64,000 nucleotides of DNA. Origin: Rhizobium sp. Root274 (GTDB lineage: Bacteria; Pseudomonadota; Alphaproteobacteria; Rhizobiales; Rhizobiaceae). A model generated the notes under the pieces. The model did not search any database. It had not been told where the DNA came from and saw only the letters and a program-made list of their open reading frames with translations. Made by a program: the position numbers and the translations under genes. Positions 45,564-54,968 of this stretch are shown piece after piece. Location: NCBI RefSeq assembly GCF_001429245.1, contig NZ_LMJE01000009.1:189832-253831 (forward strand), read 5' to 3'. Each line of letters begins with the position of its first letter. The stretch's first letter is position 1.

Positions 45564-45998
45564 TGTTTGTCTCCTGGTGATGGAGGCAGTAATGACAGAA
45601 ATATTTTGATCGACCGCGAAAAGTGGCGCGCGTATTTGAGTATAACAAGAGGATATTTCGAATCTATATTTCAATGTATTTAAGCCAACTTTGACTTAAA
45701 TCCGATGCAAGTTCGACGAAAATTTTCGCGGTATTTTATGGGTCTGGAACAATCGGCCTGACGGAAACCATCAACAACGTAGCAAAATCAGATGGTTGGC
45801 GATATTCCAGTCTGCGGTGCAACGGCGCGACCCGGGATGGGGGGGTCTTGCGAAGGCACAATCCTGGCCTTGGTTGCTCCGATCGCGCTTCGAAATCGAA
45901 GCAAATGACGGGCGCGCGGCAACTTTGGGCCAAAAATTATTTTTTCAATTCTGTGCGGATTTGAAACGGCGTTCGGCCCGCAAGGCGGGCACAGAATG
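45564..45998. other. Intergenic stretch without a supported gene
   Basis: About 435 bases between the transglutaminase-like start and the PilZ terminator. It is noticeably AT-richer than the surroundings up to about 45740 and must hold the promoter of the protease gene. Short open frames here lack ribosome sites and family features, so I call none. Confidence 0.6.
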
Positions 45999-46031
45999 AA
46001 AAAAGGCGCCATTCGTGTTCGAAGGCGCCTT
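45999..46031 (-). terminator. Terminator of the PilZ gene
   Basis: On the minus strand AAGGCGCC and GGCGCCTT pair around a 13-base loop, followed by six T (45999-46004). Confidence 0.85.
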
Positions 46032-46054
46032 GCTCATATGGCCGTAGGTTCGGT

Positions 46055-46669
46055 TCAGAGGAATTCGGTGAGCGCTTCTCGCGACTGCAGCGACAGGAAC
46101 TCGATCGCGACACCTTCCATGAAGTGGCGCACGACGCGGCCGCGCATGTTGCCGAGACGGATTGGTGTGCCGATCGGTGGGCGAATGTCGATATCGACGG
46201 CGGCACCCGAAAGGGAAAGGTCCATCAGACGGCACGGATAGCTCTTGCCGTCCTCTAGCGTCAGCTCGGTCAATACCTGCCGCGGGGTCAGTCGGTCGTG
46301 GCGACGGTCTTCGGGAAGACCAAGCTCGTGCTTGTTGGCGATCCAGGTCAGCTGCGCTGCAAGCTTCTCGCGTTTGCGCGCCGTCGCCGTCAGTTCGATG
46401 ATGAACCCGTCTTCTGTGACTTTGGAAACGCTGCCTTCCAGGCGCCCGAGATGATCGATATAGGCAATGACCCGTTCATTGGGGCGGGGGCAGCCGGCGC
46501 AAACGAAACGCGCATCGCCGGGCGACATGTCGACGACCTTGCAGACATATTCCTCGTAATTGGCAAGCATCAGCCGGCCTTGCAGGTTGACCGCTACGCG
46601 CTGGAAGGCGCGTTGCTGCCCCGGCGAGGCAATCGTATTGCTGTGACTGGCCTGCGAAGAATACATCAT
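46055..46669 (-). CDS. Tandem PilZ-domain protein
   Basis: 204 residues with two PilZ-like halves. The second (about 117-200) has the c-di-GMP motifs RHDRL and DLSLSGAAV intact. The first (about 20-95) has QRVAVNLQGR and DMSPGDARF, where the D/NxSxxG spacing is one residue short, so binding there is doubtful. Soluble. PilZ proteins turn c-di-GMP level into changes in motility or polysaccharide. Single-gene unit with its own terminator. Confidence 0.88.
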   Translation of the reverse strand: MMYSSQASHSNTIASPGQQRAFQRVAVNLQGRLMLANYEEYVCKVVDMSPGDARFVCAGCPRPNERVIAYIDHLGRLEGSVSKVTEDGFIIELTATARKREKLAAQLTWIANKHELGLPEDRRHDRLTPRQVLTELTLEDGKSYPCRLMDLSLSGAAVDIDIRPPIGTPIRLGNMRGRVVRHFMEGVAIEFLSLQSREALTEFL

Positions 46670-46830
46670 GAGCTGTCTGTCTATCCTCTACGATGGAACC
46701 TTAGACCGCCAGCCGTTAACATATCGTTTGCTTTCCCGCCCCGCGCGTGTCCCGCGCTTTCCGCGGCAGGGCTTTCACTGGTGCGCATAGTCGTTTAACA
46801 GGAAGCTCCAACCAGCACGGGAGCCCGCAA

Positions 46831-47613
46831 ATGTCGGACGATAATCTTCGCTCGGACGAAAGCGGCGGGAATGAGCGAGAGCACACGCAGGAGACGGCAG
46901 CGCTCCCGACGGTGCAAACGGCCCGTGGTGAAACCAATCCGCCGATCTTCAATCTGCCCGCGGGGGTTTTGGTCGCGCTGGCGCTGGTCTGCGGCATCTA
47001 TGCTTTGCAGGCGCTCGTCTTTTCAAGCGACGTCAACGATTGGATCACGTTCCAGTTTGCCTTCGTGCCGCTGCGTTATGTTTATCCACTGGGTGATCAG
47101 GATCTTGCCTGGCTGTGGTCACCGGTCACCTATTCGCTGCTGCATGGCAGCTTCCAGCATCTCGCATTCAACAGTCTCTGGCTCGCAGCCTTCGGTACGC
47201 CAGTTTGCCGGCGCATCGGCGAAGTGCGTTTCATTGTCTTCTGGATCGTCTCGGCCGTCGCCGCGGCAGGGCTGCACGCGGCTGTGAATTGGGGGGAGTC
47301 GTCCGTCATGGTCGGAGCGTCCGGTGTCATCTCGGCACTGATGGGGGCGGCTTGCCGCTTCGCTTTTGGTGGACGGCTGCGTACCGGCCGGGGCTCTGCC
47401 GGCCGCGAGCCGCCGCTGCTCAGCATTCCAGCCGCGTTGTCGGACCGCACCGTCTTGATCTTCATCCTCGTCTGGTTTTTTGGCAACGTGGCGATCGCTT
47501 TCGGACTGCCGTTGATGGGACCCGATGCGGGCGCCATTGCCTGGGATGCCCATATTGGCGGCTTCCTCATGGGGTTTTTCGGCTTCCGGCTTTTCGACCG
47601 CCGTCACCTGTAA
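46831..47613 (+). CDS. Rhomboid family intramembrane serine protease
   Basis: 260 residues. A hydrophilic N-terminus (1-40) precedes six membrane segments. Catalytic Ser164 is in GASGVISAL and His241 in DAHIGGFLMGF. SLLHGSFQHLAFNSLW (about 102-117) is the conserved HxxxHxxxN-type segment. It cleaves membrane proteins within the bilayer; the substrate is unknown. CGGGAG precedes the ATG at 46831. Confidence 0.93.
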   Translation: MSDDNLRSDESGGNEREHTQETAALPTVQTARGETNPPIFNLPAGVLVALALVCGIYALQALVFSSDVNDWITFQFAFVPLRYVYPLGDQDLAWLWSPVTYSLLHGSFQHLAFNSLWLAAFGTPVCRRIGEVRFIVFWIVSAVAAAGLHAAVNWGESSVMVGASGVISALMGAACRFAFGGRLRTGRGSAGREPPLLSIPAALSDRTVLIFILVWFFGNVAIAFGLPLMGPDAGAIAWDAHIGGFLMGFFGFRLFDRRHL

Positions 47614-47726
47614 AACCGCCCCTGCCAATCCACATATTGCATTCTACTTGATTAACGGGCACCATTTTCATGCGTTGCCCGGGGAGGGGCCGGCGCGCGC
47701 CTAGCGTCCAATGCGAGGAGGAAACC

Positions 47727-48161
47727 ATGCCTGCATCAGCCAGAAGCATACTCGAGCAGAAAGGCCGTAACGTCATCACAATCAGCCCGAGCGTCACGCT
47801 CGGCGAAGCCGCGCGCGTCCTCGACGACAATAAGATCGGTGCCGTCGTCGTGGTCGGTGTGGAAAAAAGGATCGTCGGCATCTTTACCGAGCGCGATGTC
47901 GTGCGCGCCCTCGGCTCTGCCGGCCGCGACGCCTTCGACCAACCCGTCTCCAGCTTCATGACAGCCAATGTCTATCGTTGCCGCGAAGAGACGACGGTGG
48001 ATGAGCTGATGGAGATGATGTCCAGCCGGCGTTTCCGCCACGTGCCCGTGGAAGACAATGGCAAACTGTCGGGCATCATTTCGATCGGTGACGTGGTGAA
48101 GTCTCGCATCCGCGAGATCGAAGCCGAGGCCGAACATATCAAGGCCTATATCGCCGGCTGA
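47727..48161 (+). CDS. CBS-pair domain protein
   Basis: 144 residues, nearly all two CBS motifs (about 8-65 and 75-132): VGVEKRIVGIFTERDVVRAL and VEDNGKLSGIISIGDVVKSR. CBS pairs bind adenosine nucleotides and usually regulate partner proteins. Stand-alone forms like this are common in alphaproteobacteria. GAGGAGG precedes the ATG. The partner is unknown. Confidence 0.93.
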   Translation: MPASARSILEQKGRNVITISPSVTLGEAARVLDDNKIGAVVVVGVEKRIVGIFTERDVVRALGSAGRDAFDQPVSSFMTANVYRCREETTVDELMEMMSSRRFRHVPVEDNGKLSGIISIGDVVKSRIREIEAEAEHIKAYIAG

Positions 48162-48182
48162 TCGGCGCCTTGATGCGGAGAA

Positions 48183-48207
48183 GCGGGCGCGGCACATGCC
48201 CGCCCGC
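48183..48207. repeat. Inverted repeat between convergent CBS and patatin genes
   Basis: GCGGGCG (48183-48189) pairs with CGCCCGC (48201-48207), loop 11 bases, followed on the plus strand by ATTTCTCT. A weak shared terminator is likely. Confidence 0.5.
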
Positions 48208-48213
48208 ATTTCT

Positions 48214-49185
48214 CTAGCGCAGCACGGCCTCCTGCATGCGCCGGATTTCCGTGACGCGTGCCTTTGTCTCTTCATAGCCACGTTCGATCGCTTCGCCAGC
48301 CCGATGGAATTCGGAAAGCCCGATATCACTCAGCCGGGGATGAAGTGCCAGATCTGGCGGGTCCCCCGCGAGTCGTGCGCGGGAAATGCGGTCCTGGATG
48401 ATATTGAAAGCCTGGACCATAACACCGGTGAGGCCGACCTTGGTCGGTGCGCGGGTCTCGGGGGGCTGGTCGGCGGGTGCCGACGCCTTGTGTTTGACAA
48501 CGGCCGATCGGCCATAGAGATCGTAATGCAGGTTGACCGCCATCACCAGCGGTTGCTCGTAGGCGCGGCAGACGGAGACGGGCACGGGATTGACCAATGC
48601 GCCATCGATCAGGGTGCGATTGTTGCAGCGGACCGGCTCGAAGATGCCGGGCAGCGCGTAGGATGCCCTGAGCGCCGTGATCAGATTGCCGCCATCGATC
48701 CAGACTTCATGGCCGCTGTTCAGCTCGGAAGCCACCGCGACGAAGGGTCTTGGCAATTGTTCGACGGTCAGGCCTTCGAGATGCTCCTGCATCCGTTTCG
48801 TCAGCCGCATGCCGCCGAGCAGGCCGCCGCCGCCGATCGTCAGGTCGAGAAGAGAAGCGATCCGCCGCATGGTGAGCGATCGGGCAAAGGCTTCAAGCTC
48901 GTCCAGCTTTCCGGCGAGATAGCACCCGCCGACCAGCGCCCCGATCGACGTGCCCGCGATCATGCCGACTTCGATGCCTTCCTCGTCGAGTGCGCGCAAA
49001 ACACCGATATGTGCCCATCCGCGCGCAGCACCTCCGCCGAGTGCGAGCGCCACCCTGGCCTTGCTACGGGTCTCCGTGGGTGCTGGCGGCCCCGATGTGC
49101 TGGCCGCACCATCCCTATTCGGTTGCGCCAGATTGGCGCCGCCGCCTGCCATCAAATTCCAGTTCAGCATCTCCGCATACCCCAT
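48214..49185 (-). CDS. Patatin-like phospholipase family protein
   Basis: 323 residues. Oxyanion motif GGGAARGWAHIG (about 50-61), nucleophile Ser80 in GTSIG and the dyad Asp in IDGALVNPVPV. The family hydrolyses acyl esters of lipids. No signal peptide; the first 40 residues are low-complexity. The start at 49185 has GGAG 10 bases upstream, while the frame is open further. It follows hisI by 67 bases. Confidence 0.9.
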   Translation of the reverse strand: MGYAEMLNWNLMAGGGANLAQPNRDGAASTSGPPAPTETRSKARVALALGGGAARGWAHIGVLRALDEEGIEVGMIAGTSIGALVGGCYLAGKLDELEAFARSLTMRRIASLLDLTIGGGGLLGGMRLTKRMQEHLEGLTVEQLPRPFVAVASELNSGHEVWIDGGNLITALRASYALPGIFEPVRCNNRTLIDGALVNPVPVSVCRAYEQPLVMAVNLHYDLYGRSAVVKHKASAPADQPPETRAPTKVGLTGVMVQAFNIIQDRISRARLAGDPPDLALHPRLSDIGLSEFHRAGEAIERGYEETKARVTEIRRMQEAVLR

Positions 49186-49252
49186 TCGCTGAACACTCCG
49201 AATGCCATTACGACACTGTATGCTTACGAATTCGTTAGAGCGATGCCGGTCC

Positions 49253-49705
49253 TCACGCGCCGTAAATGGCGTCGGGGTCGAAATGACGGTGGTCGTCGGC
49301 AATGGTCAATGCCGGTTTGCCGTCGTCGAGGCTGGCCGTGCGGTAAAAACAGGAGCGGCGACCGGTATGGCATGTGGCGTCATGGCCGGCGACCTCGACC
49401 TTCAGCCACAGGGCATCCTGATCGCAATCGACCCGGATTTCCTTGACCGTCTGCAGGTTCCCGGAGCTTTCGCCCTTCTTCCAGATCTTGCCCCTGGAGC
49501 GGCTGAAGTAATGGCCGACGCCGGTTTCGAGCGTGAGCGCAATCGCTTCTGCGTTCATATGGGCGACCATCAGCAATTCGCCATCGCGCGCGTCTGTCAC
49601 CACGGCCGTGACCAGTCCATGCGCATCGAACTTGGGGGTAAAGGCCAGGCCTTCTTCGAGAAGAGCCTTGTCGGAGGAGGGGCTGTCAAATGTGATGGCT
49701 GGCAT
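49253..49705 (-). CDS. hisI: Phosphoribosyl-AMP cyclohydrolase
   Basis: 150 residues. Third step of histidine synthesis. [13 protein letters not shown] holds the DxDxD metal site, and [11 protein letters not shown] has the zinc cysteines. It is the stand-alone cyclohydrolase (HisE is a separate gene in this group). It starts 20 bases after the folE stop on the same strand; the same neighbour order occurs in other Rhizobiaceae as far as I recall. Confidence 0.96.
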   Translation of the reverse strand: MPAITFDSPSSDKALLEEGLAFTPKFDAHGLVTAVVTDARDGELLMVAHMNAEAIALTLETGVGHYFSRSRGKIWKKGESSGNLQTVKEIRVDCDQDALWLKVEVAGHDATCHTGRRSCFYRTASLDDGKPALTIADDHRHFDPDAIYGA

Positions 49706-49725
49706 GGATATCACTCGATTCAGTC

Positions 49726-50331
49726 TTACCGGAGGCGCACCATGGACATGAAGCGCGCCTGCTCGGCAGCATTGTCCCTGAAGGCTCCGGTGAAGGTGGT
49801 GGTGAGGGTCGTTGACCCGGTTTTCTGGATGCCGCGCATGGCCATGCACATATGCTCGGCTTCAACGAACACGGCCACGCCGCGGGGCTGCAGCGTCTCG
49901 TCGATCGCCTGGGCGATCTGTGCCGTCATGTTCTCCTGGGTCTGCAGGCGACGGGCGAAGACATCGACCACCCGTGCGATTTTCGACAGACCGAGAACGC
50001 GACCCTTGGGCAAATAGGCAACATGCGCCTTGCCGATCACGGGAAGCATATGGTGTTCGCAATGGGAGAAGAAGGAAATATCACGCACCAGCACGATATC
50101 GTCATAGCCGCCGACCTCCTCGAAGGTCCGGCCAAGGACCTCGTCGATATCGACCTCGTACCCCGAAAAAAGTTCGCCGTAAGCCTTGGCAACCCGGGCG
50201 GGCGTGTCGAGCAGGCCTTCACGTTCGGGATTGTCGCCGGCCCAAAGCAAAAGCGTGCGAACCGCTGCCTCGGCTTCCTCGCGTGTCGGGCGCCGCAGAT
50301 CGGCCGGCAGTTTTTTGACGATGGCATCCAT
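49726..50331 (-). CDS. folE: GTP cyclohydrolase I
   Basis: 201 residues from the ATG at 50331 (MDAIVKKL), which has GGAG at good spacing; an in-frame ATG 26 codons upstream (50409) lacks one. Converts GTP to dihydroneopterin triphosphate for folate. [20 protein letters not shown] and [11 protein letters not shown] hold the zinc Cys and His ligands. It is first of folE-hisI-patatin on this strand and divergent from the Fe-S scaffold gene. Confidence 0.95.
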   Translation of the reverse strand: MDAIVKKLPADLRRPTREEAEAAVRTLLLWAGDNPEREGLLDTPARVAKAYGELFSGYEVDIDEVLGRTFEEVGGYDDIVLVRDISFFSHCEHHMLPVIGKAHVAYLPKGRVLGLSKIARVVDVFARRLQTQENMTAQIAQAIDETLQPRGVAVFVEAEHMCMAMRGIQKTGSTTLTTTFTGAFRDNAAEQARFMSMVRLR

Positions 50332-50600
50332 GCCTTTGGTCTCCCGGTCCCGATCGGTGTCGGCCGCGTGTTTGGCTTTTCTCGACTGTAAAGGCGCAAT
50401 GCGGCTCATAATGCAAGTCCGTTCACGAAAATTGCGGGGGCATGAAAACGCCTGGGGCGGCGTTTCCGTTATTTGTCGCAGGCCGGCCTATCCGATATAG
50501 TGAGACATGAAGCTGAGAAAAAGGCGATCTGCGACATCATGGGGACGGCAAAGCCCTCATTCATCCCTATATACGAACTGAGCAACAGCGCGGATTGATC

Positions 50601-51047
50601 ATGGACGACATCTACAACGCCAAAATTCTGGATTTCGCTGGCAATATCGCCCGCATCGGCACCTTGCCGGATGCTCAAGCCACGGCAGAGAAACACTCCA
50701 AACTCTGCGGCTCCCGGGTCAAGGTCTCTCTGAAAGTCGAAGACGGTGTGGTGTCGGATTTCGCCCACGAAGTCAAAGCCTGTGCCCTGGGGCAGGCCTC
50801 GTCCGGCATCATGGCACGCCATGTTGTTGGCTCGACAGCCGATGAACTTCGTGCCGCGCGGCTCGATATGCTCGCCATGCTGAAAGAAGGAGGCGAGGGG
50901 CCAAGCGGGCGGTTCGAGGATATGCGGTTCCTCAAACCGGTACGCGACTACAAGGCCCGTCATGCCTCAACCATGCTGACTTTCGATGCCGTTGTCGATT
51001 GTCTCGACCAGATCGAGCATGGCAATCGCACGGCCGAGGCGAGCTGA
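50601..51047 (+). CDS. NifU/IscU-like Fe-S cluster scaffold protein
   Basis: 148 residues. Three cysteines at the expected places: KLCGSRV (about 35-41), VKACALGQASSGIM and the C-terminal VVDCLDQIEHG. This fits the NifU N-terminal scaffold fold, although the family here is an alphaproteobacterial version of uncertain role, distinct from the suf operon. YidD starts 3 bases after it, so they are co-transcribed. Confidence 0.88.
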   Translation: MDDIYNAKILDFAGNIARIGTLPDAQATAEKHSKLCGSRVKVSLKVEDGVVSDFAHEVKACALGQASSGIMARHVVGSTADELRAARLDMLAMLKEGGEGPSGRFEDMRFLKPVRDYKARHASTMLTFDAVVDCLDQIEHGNRTAEAS

Positions 51048-51049
51048 GA

Positions 51050-51412
51050 ATGTGTAACGGCCCCGAATGCCGCCACGAGGTTGCGCGTCCGCGCGGGCGA
51101 AACTGGGGCGGCGATTTTCGGAAAACCCCCGGCCGCATCTTCGGGATGGGCTTCATCCGCCTCTATCAGTTGACCGTGTCGAGCATCATCGGCAGTTCCT
51201 GCCGTCATATGCCCACCTGTTCGGAATACGGTTATGAAGCCTTGGCGCGCCACGGCCTCTGGTCCGGCGGTTGGCTGACGCTGTTTCGCGTCATGCGTTG
51301 CGGCCCGGGTGGCACCTGGGGCGTCGATCCTGTGCCCGAGACCCTGTCGCCACCGCTGCGCTGGTACGCACCATGGCGCTTCTGGCGCGTTGGTCGGCAG
51401 GCTGCCCACTGA
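51050..51412 (+). CDS. yidD: Membrane protein insertion efficiency factor YidD
   Basis: 120 residues. The core FIRLYQLTVSSIIGSSCRHM and PTCSEYGYEALARHG is diagnostic of YidD, which aids YidC-dependent insertion. The N-terminal MCNGPECRHE adds cysteines not needed for the family. In many bacteria yidD sits between rpmH/rnpA and yidC; here it sits after an Fe-S scaffold gene. GAGGCGAG stands before the ATG at 51050. Confidence 0.93.
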   Translation: MCNGPECRHEVARPRGRNWGGDFRKTPGRIFGMGFIRLYQLTVSSIIGSSCRHMPTCSEYGYEALARHGLWSGGWLTLFRVMRCGPGGTWGVDPVPETLSPPLRWYAPWRFWRVGRQAAH

Positions 51413-51477
51413 CTTGACGAATCAGCCACGCTGTCGTTCCGGTCAACCAGTGGAAATACTGGCCCGGAGTACCTGAC

Positions 51478-51906
51478 ATGCCGATGCCCCTTGAATATCG
51501 CCAGGCCTCGGCCGACTTCGATCGTTTCATGAAAGACCTCGTCACCACCTCGATGCTGACCTCGTCCCATCAGGCCTATACCATGCTCCAGGCGGTGTTT
51601 TACGTCTTTCGCCGTCGCCTGACGGTAGCCGAGGCGATCGCCTTCGCAGGCGTCCTGCCGCCGGTCTTGCGGGCGATCTTCGTCAGCGACTGGCGTCTGG
51701 ACGAGCCACAATTGCCGTTTGTTGCGCGCGACGAACTGCAGAAGGAGATCCGCGCCTTTCGCCACGATCACAACCTCTCGACGGAGACCGCCGTGGAAGA
51801 TGTCGCGGAAAGTCTGAAACGGCATGTGGATGCCAGAGCCTTCGAACGGCTTCTGGCGGGTTTTGTGCCAGAAGCGCGTGACTTCTGGAAGCTCGACCCC
51901 GCCTAG
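51478..51906 (+). CDS. DUF2267 family protein
   Basis: 142 residues, helical and soluble. SHQAYTMLQAVFYVFRRRLT and LPPVLRAIFVSDWRL match the DUF2267 family, whose function is not established. It follows yidD by 65 bases. Confidence 0.85.
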   Translation: MPMPLEYRQASADFDRFMKDLVTTSMLTSSHQAYTMLQAVFYVFRRRLTVAEAIAFAGVLPPVLRAIFVSDWRLDEPQLPFVARDELQKEIRAFRHDHNLSTETAVEDVAESLKRHVDARAFERLLAGFVPEARDFWKLDPA

Positions 51907-51925
51907 CAAGATCCTTTACTCCACA

Positions 51926-52001
51926 GCGCTTTCGTCCTAAGGAGCGCCGGTAAATCGCGGGTTCAAGCCCGCCCCTTTCACCACCCGCATTCGTTGGCGG
52001 G
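51926..52001 (+). promoter_or_regulatory. Structured thrS leader with tRNA-Thr-like loops (candidate operator)
   Basis: Three hairpins precede thrS: GCGCT/AGCGC (51926-51930 with 51943-51947), GCGGG/CCCGC (51957-51961 with 51968-51972) and CCCGC/GCGGG (51984-51988 with 51997-52001). The loops of the first and third contain CGT after T, like a tRNA-Thr (CGU) anticodon; the second looks like a short T-arm (loop TTCAAG). Arms of hairpins 2 and 3 can also pair with each other. In E. coli ThrRS represses its own mRNA by binding such anticodon-like loops. For this leader it is inference. Confidence 0.4.
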
Positions 52002-52021
52002 ACTGGATCAGGAGACAGAAC

Positions 52022-54019
52022 ATGTCCGCTTCCGTATCTCTCACTTTCCCCGATGGTTCCATCCGCGAATACGCCCCCGGCACGACCGGTGCGCAGGTCG
52101 CTGAATCGATTTCCAAGTCGCTTGCCAAGAAGGCTGTCGCGATCGCGCTCGACGGCACCGTACGCGACCTCTCCGACCCCATCGCAGATGGTCGGATCGA
52201 GATCGTCACCCGCACCGATCCGCGCGCCCTGGAACTCATCCGCCACGATGCGGCGCATGTGATGGCGGAGGCGGTGCAGGAACTGTGGCCCGGCACCCAG
52301 GTCACCATCGGGCCGGTGATCGAGAACGGCTTCTATTACGATTTCGCCAAGGCTGAGCCCTTCACCCCCGACGATCTGCCCAAGATCGAGAAGCGGATGA
52401 AGGAGATCATCCAGCGCAACAAGCCCTTCACCAAGGAAGTCTGGTCGCGTGACAAGGCCAAGGAAGTCTTTGCCGCCAAGGGCGAGGCCTACAAGGTCGA
52501 ACTGGTCGACGCGATCCCGGAAGACCAGGATCTGAAGATCTATTATCAGGGCGACTGGTTCGACCTCTGCAGAGGTCCGCATATGGCGTCCACCGGCCAG
52601 ATCGGCATGGCCTTCAAGCTGATGAAGGTGGCCGGCGCCTATTGGCGCGGTGACAGCAACAACACCATGCTGAGCCGAATCTACGGCACGGCCTTTGCCG
52701 AACAGGAAGAGCTGGACCGCTATCTGCACATTCTGGCGGAAGCCGAAAAGCGGGACCACCGCAAGCTCGGCCGCGAAATGGATCTCTTTCATTTCCAGGA
52801 AGAGGGCCCGGGCGTCGTCTTCTGGCACGGCAAGGGCTGGCGCATGTTCCAGACGCTGACCTCTTATATGCGCCGTCGTCTCGACGGCACCTATCAGGAA
52901 GTCAACGCGCCGCAGGTGCTCGATAAGTCGCTCTGGGAGACCTCAGGCCACTGGGGTTGGTACCAGGAAAACATGTTCGCCGTGAAATCGGCGCATGCCT
53001 TCACCCATCCGGACGATGAAGAAGCCGATCAGAAGATCTTCGCGCTGAAGCCGATGAACTGCCCGGGCCACGTGCAGATCTTCAAGCACGGGCTGAAATC
53101 CTACCGTGAGCTGCCGGTCCGCCTCGCCGAATTCGGCAATGTGCACCGCTACGAAGCCTCCGGCGCGCTGCACGGCCTGATGCGCGTGCGCGGCTTCACC
53201 CAGGACGATGCGCACGTCTTCTGCACGGAAGAGCAAATGGCGGCGGAATGCCTGCGCATCAACGACCTGATCCTCTCGGTCTACGAGGACTTCGGTTTTG
53301 GCGAGATCGTCGTAAAACTCTCGACCCGTCCGGAAAAGCGCGTTGGCTCCGATGATCTCTGGGATCGCGCCGAAAGCATCATGATGGAGGTCCTGAAGCA
53401 GATCGAGGAACAGTCGGGTGGTCGCATTAAGACCGGCATCCTGCCGGGCGAGGGTGCCTTCTACGGTCCGAAGTTCGAATACACGCTGCGCGACGCCATC
53501 GGCCGTGAATGGCAGTGCGGCACGACCCAGGTCGATTTCAACCTGCCGGAACGCTTTGGCGCCTTCTACATCGACGACAAGTCGGAAAAGAAGCAGCCGG
53601 TGATGATCCACCGCGCCATCTGCGGCTCGATGGAGCGCTTCCTCGGCATCCTGATTGAGAACTTTGCTGGCCACATGCCGCTCTGGTTCGCACCGCTTCA
53701 GGTCGTGGTCGCAACGATCACCTCGGATGCCGACGACTATGGTCGTGAAGTCGCCGAGCAGCTCCGCGATGCCGGTCTCCAGGTCGAGACGGACTTCCGC
53801 AACGAGAAGATCAATTACAAGGTCCGCGAACACTCTGTGACCAAGGTTCCGGTGATCATCGTCTGCGGTAAGCGCGAAGCGGAAGAGAAGACGGTCAACA
53901 TCCGTCGTCTGGGCTCGCAGGAGCAGGTCTCGATGCCGCTGGTCGAGGCGGTGGCGGTGCTGGCGGGCGAAGCAACCCCCCCGGACGTCAAGCGCAAGCT
54001 GGCCAACCGCAAGATCTGA
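52022..54019 (+). CDS. thrS: Threonyl-tRNA synthetase
   Basis: 665 residues. Order: TGS domain (about 1-65), editing/SAD domain ([12 protein letters not shown] and [10 protein letters not shown]), class II catalytic core ([13 protein letters not shown] with the zinc Cys, [20 protein letters not shown] as motif 2, [15 protein letters not shown] as motif 3) and the anticodon-binding domain. It charges tRNA-Thr. CAGGAG is 7 bases before the ATG. Confidence 0.98.
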   Translation: MSASVSLTFPDGSIREYAPGTTGAQVAESISKSLAKKAVAIALDGTVRDLSDPIADGRIEIVTRTDPRALELIRHDAAHVMAEAVQELWPGTQVTIGPVIENGFYYDFAKAEPFTPDDLPKIEKRMKEIIQRNKPFTKEVWSRDKAKEVFAAKGEAYKVELVDAIPEDQDLKIYYQGDWFDLCRGPHMASTGQIGMAFKLMKVAGAYWRGDSNNTMLSRIYGTAFAEQEELDRYLHILAEAEKRDHRKLGREMDLFHFQEEGPGVVFWHGKGWRMFQTLTSYMRRRLDGTYQEVNAPQVLDKSLWETSGHWGWYQENMFAVKSAHAFTHPDDEEADQKIFALKPMNCPGHVQIFKHGLKSYRELPVRLAEFGNVHRYEASGALHGLMRVRGFTQDDAHVFCTEEQMAAECLRINDLILSVYEDFGFGEIVVKLSTRPEKRVGSDDLWDRAESIMMEVLKQIEEQSGGRIKTGILPGEGAFYGPKFEYTLRDAIGREWQCGTTQVDFNLPERFGAFYIDDKSEKKQPVMIHRAICGSMERFLGILIENFAGHMPLWFAPLQVVVATITSDADDYGREVAEQLRDAGLQVETDFRNEKINYKVREHSVTKVPVIIVCGKREAEEKTVNIRRLGSQEQVSMPLVEAVAVLAGEATPPDVKRKLANRKI

Positions 54020-54121
54020 AGACGGGGTGTCTGGCGGGATCTTCAGGTTCCTGTCAGACACCTGTCATCAAATGTGCATATGACAGAATCATGATTGTCG
54101 TCAGGCCATCGAGGTGTCTTC

Positions 54122-54961
54122 GTGAAGTTCAATGAACTGTCCTATGCCAACGCCCGCGATCCAAAGCTGAAGCGCTGGTTCATCCGATCGATCGAGGGCC
54201 TCTCGGGCCGGGACCGCTACACGCGGCTCTACGAGATCTGGCGAAACGACATCGTCGGCAAGACGGACCGCGTCTTCGGCAAGATGCTCGATCTCATCAA
54301 TGTCGACCTGAAGGTGCAGGGCAGCTGGCCACCGGAGCATATTCCGGACGGTCCGATTGTCATGGTGGCCAATCATCCTTTCGGCATCGGGGACGGCATT
54401 GCAGTGCTGGCCTTGGCCGAACAGCTCGGTCGTCCCTTCCGTGTGCTGATCAACAACGAATTGCTGAAGGTGCCGGAAATGGCGCCGTACTCGCTGCCGG
54501 TCTCTTTTGAGGAAACCAAGGAGGCGCTCGCCATCAACATGCAGACCCGCCATGAGGCGCTGCGTCTGCTGAAGGAGGGCGTCACGGTGGTGATATTCCC
54601 GGCCGGTGGCGTGGCCACGGCGAAGAAAGGCTTTGGCAGGGCGGAAGACCTGCCCTGGAAGATGTTCCCGGCCAAGCTCATTCAGGCAGCCAAGGCCAAT
54701 GTCGTGCCTGTTTATTTCGAGGGACAGAACGGACGGCTGTTCCATCTGGCAAGCAAGATCTCGCTCACCCTGCGCGTCTCCCTCCTCATTCGCGAATTCC
54801 GCCGATTGTCCGGTTCGGCGATTTCTGCCCGTGTCGGGCCGATGATGAGCTGGGAAGAGTTGAGCGCGCTTGTCGACCGCAAGGACCTGCTGGCCCGTCT
54901 TTTCGGCGCCGTCTTCAGCATGGCGCCCGTCGAGCGGCGACGTTTCCGCAAGGCGGCCTGA
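54122..54961 (+). CDS. Lysophospholipid acyltransferase family protein
   Basis: 279 residues from a GTG with GAGGTG upstream. The acyltransferase motif reads ANHPFGIGDG, the NHPxGxxDG version with His and Asp five residues apart, typical of the hemolysin-related branch rather than PlsC. The later IFPAGGVATAKKGFG and PVYFEGQNGRLFH are the glycerolipid-binding blocks. There is no clear membrane segment, so it is probably peripheral. The acceptor lipid is unknown. Confidence 0.88.
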   Translation: MKFNELSYANARDPKLKRWFIRSIEGLSGRDRYTRLYEIWRNDIVGKTDRVFGKMLDLINVDLKVQGSWPPEHIPDGPIVMVANHPFGIGDGIAVLALAEQLGRPFRVLINNELLKVPEMAPYSLPVSFEETKEALAINMQTRHEALRLLKEGVTVVIFPAGGVATAKKGFGRAEDLPWKMFPAKLIQAAKANVVPVYFEGQNGRLFHLASKISLTLRVSLLIREFRRLSGSAISARVGPMMSWEELSALVDRKDLLARLFGAVFSMAPVERRRFRKAA

Positions 54962-54968
54962 TCTCAAT

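Noticed and set aside
51907..52021. T-box riboswitch before thrS
   Set aside because: T-boxes regulate synthetase genes mainly in Gram-positives. I see no T-box bulge sequence or terminator/antiterminator pair; a ThrRS-binding leader is the better hypothesis.
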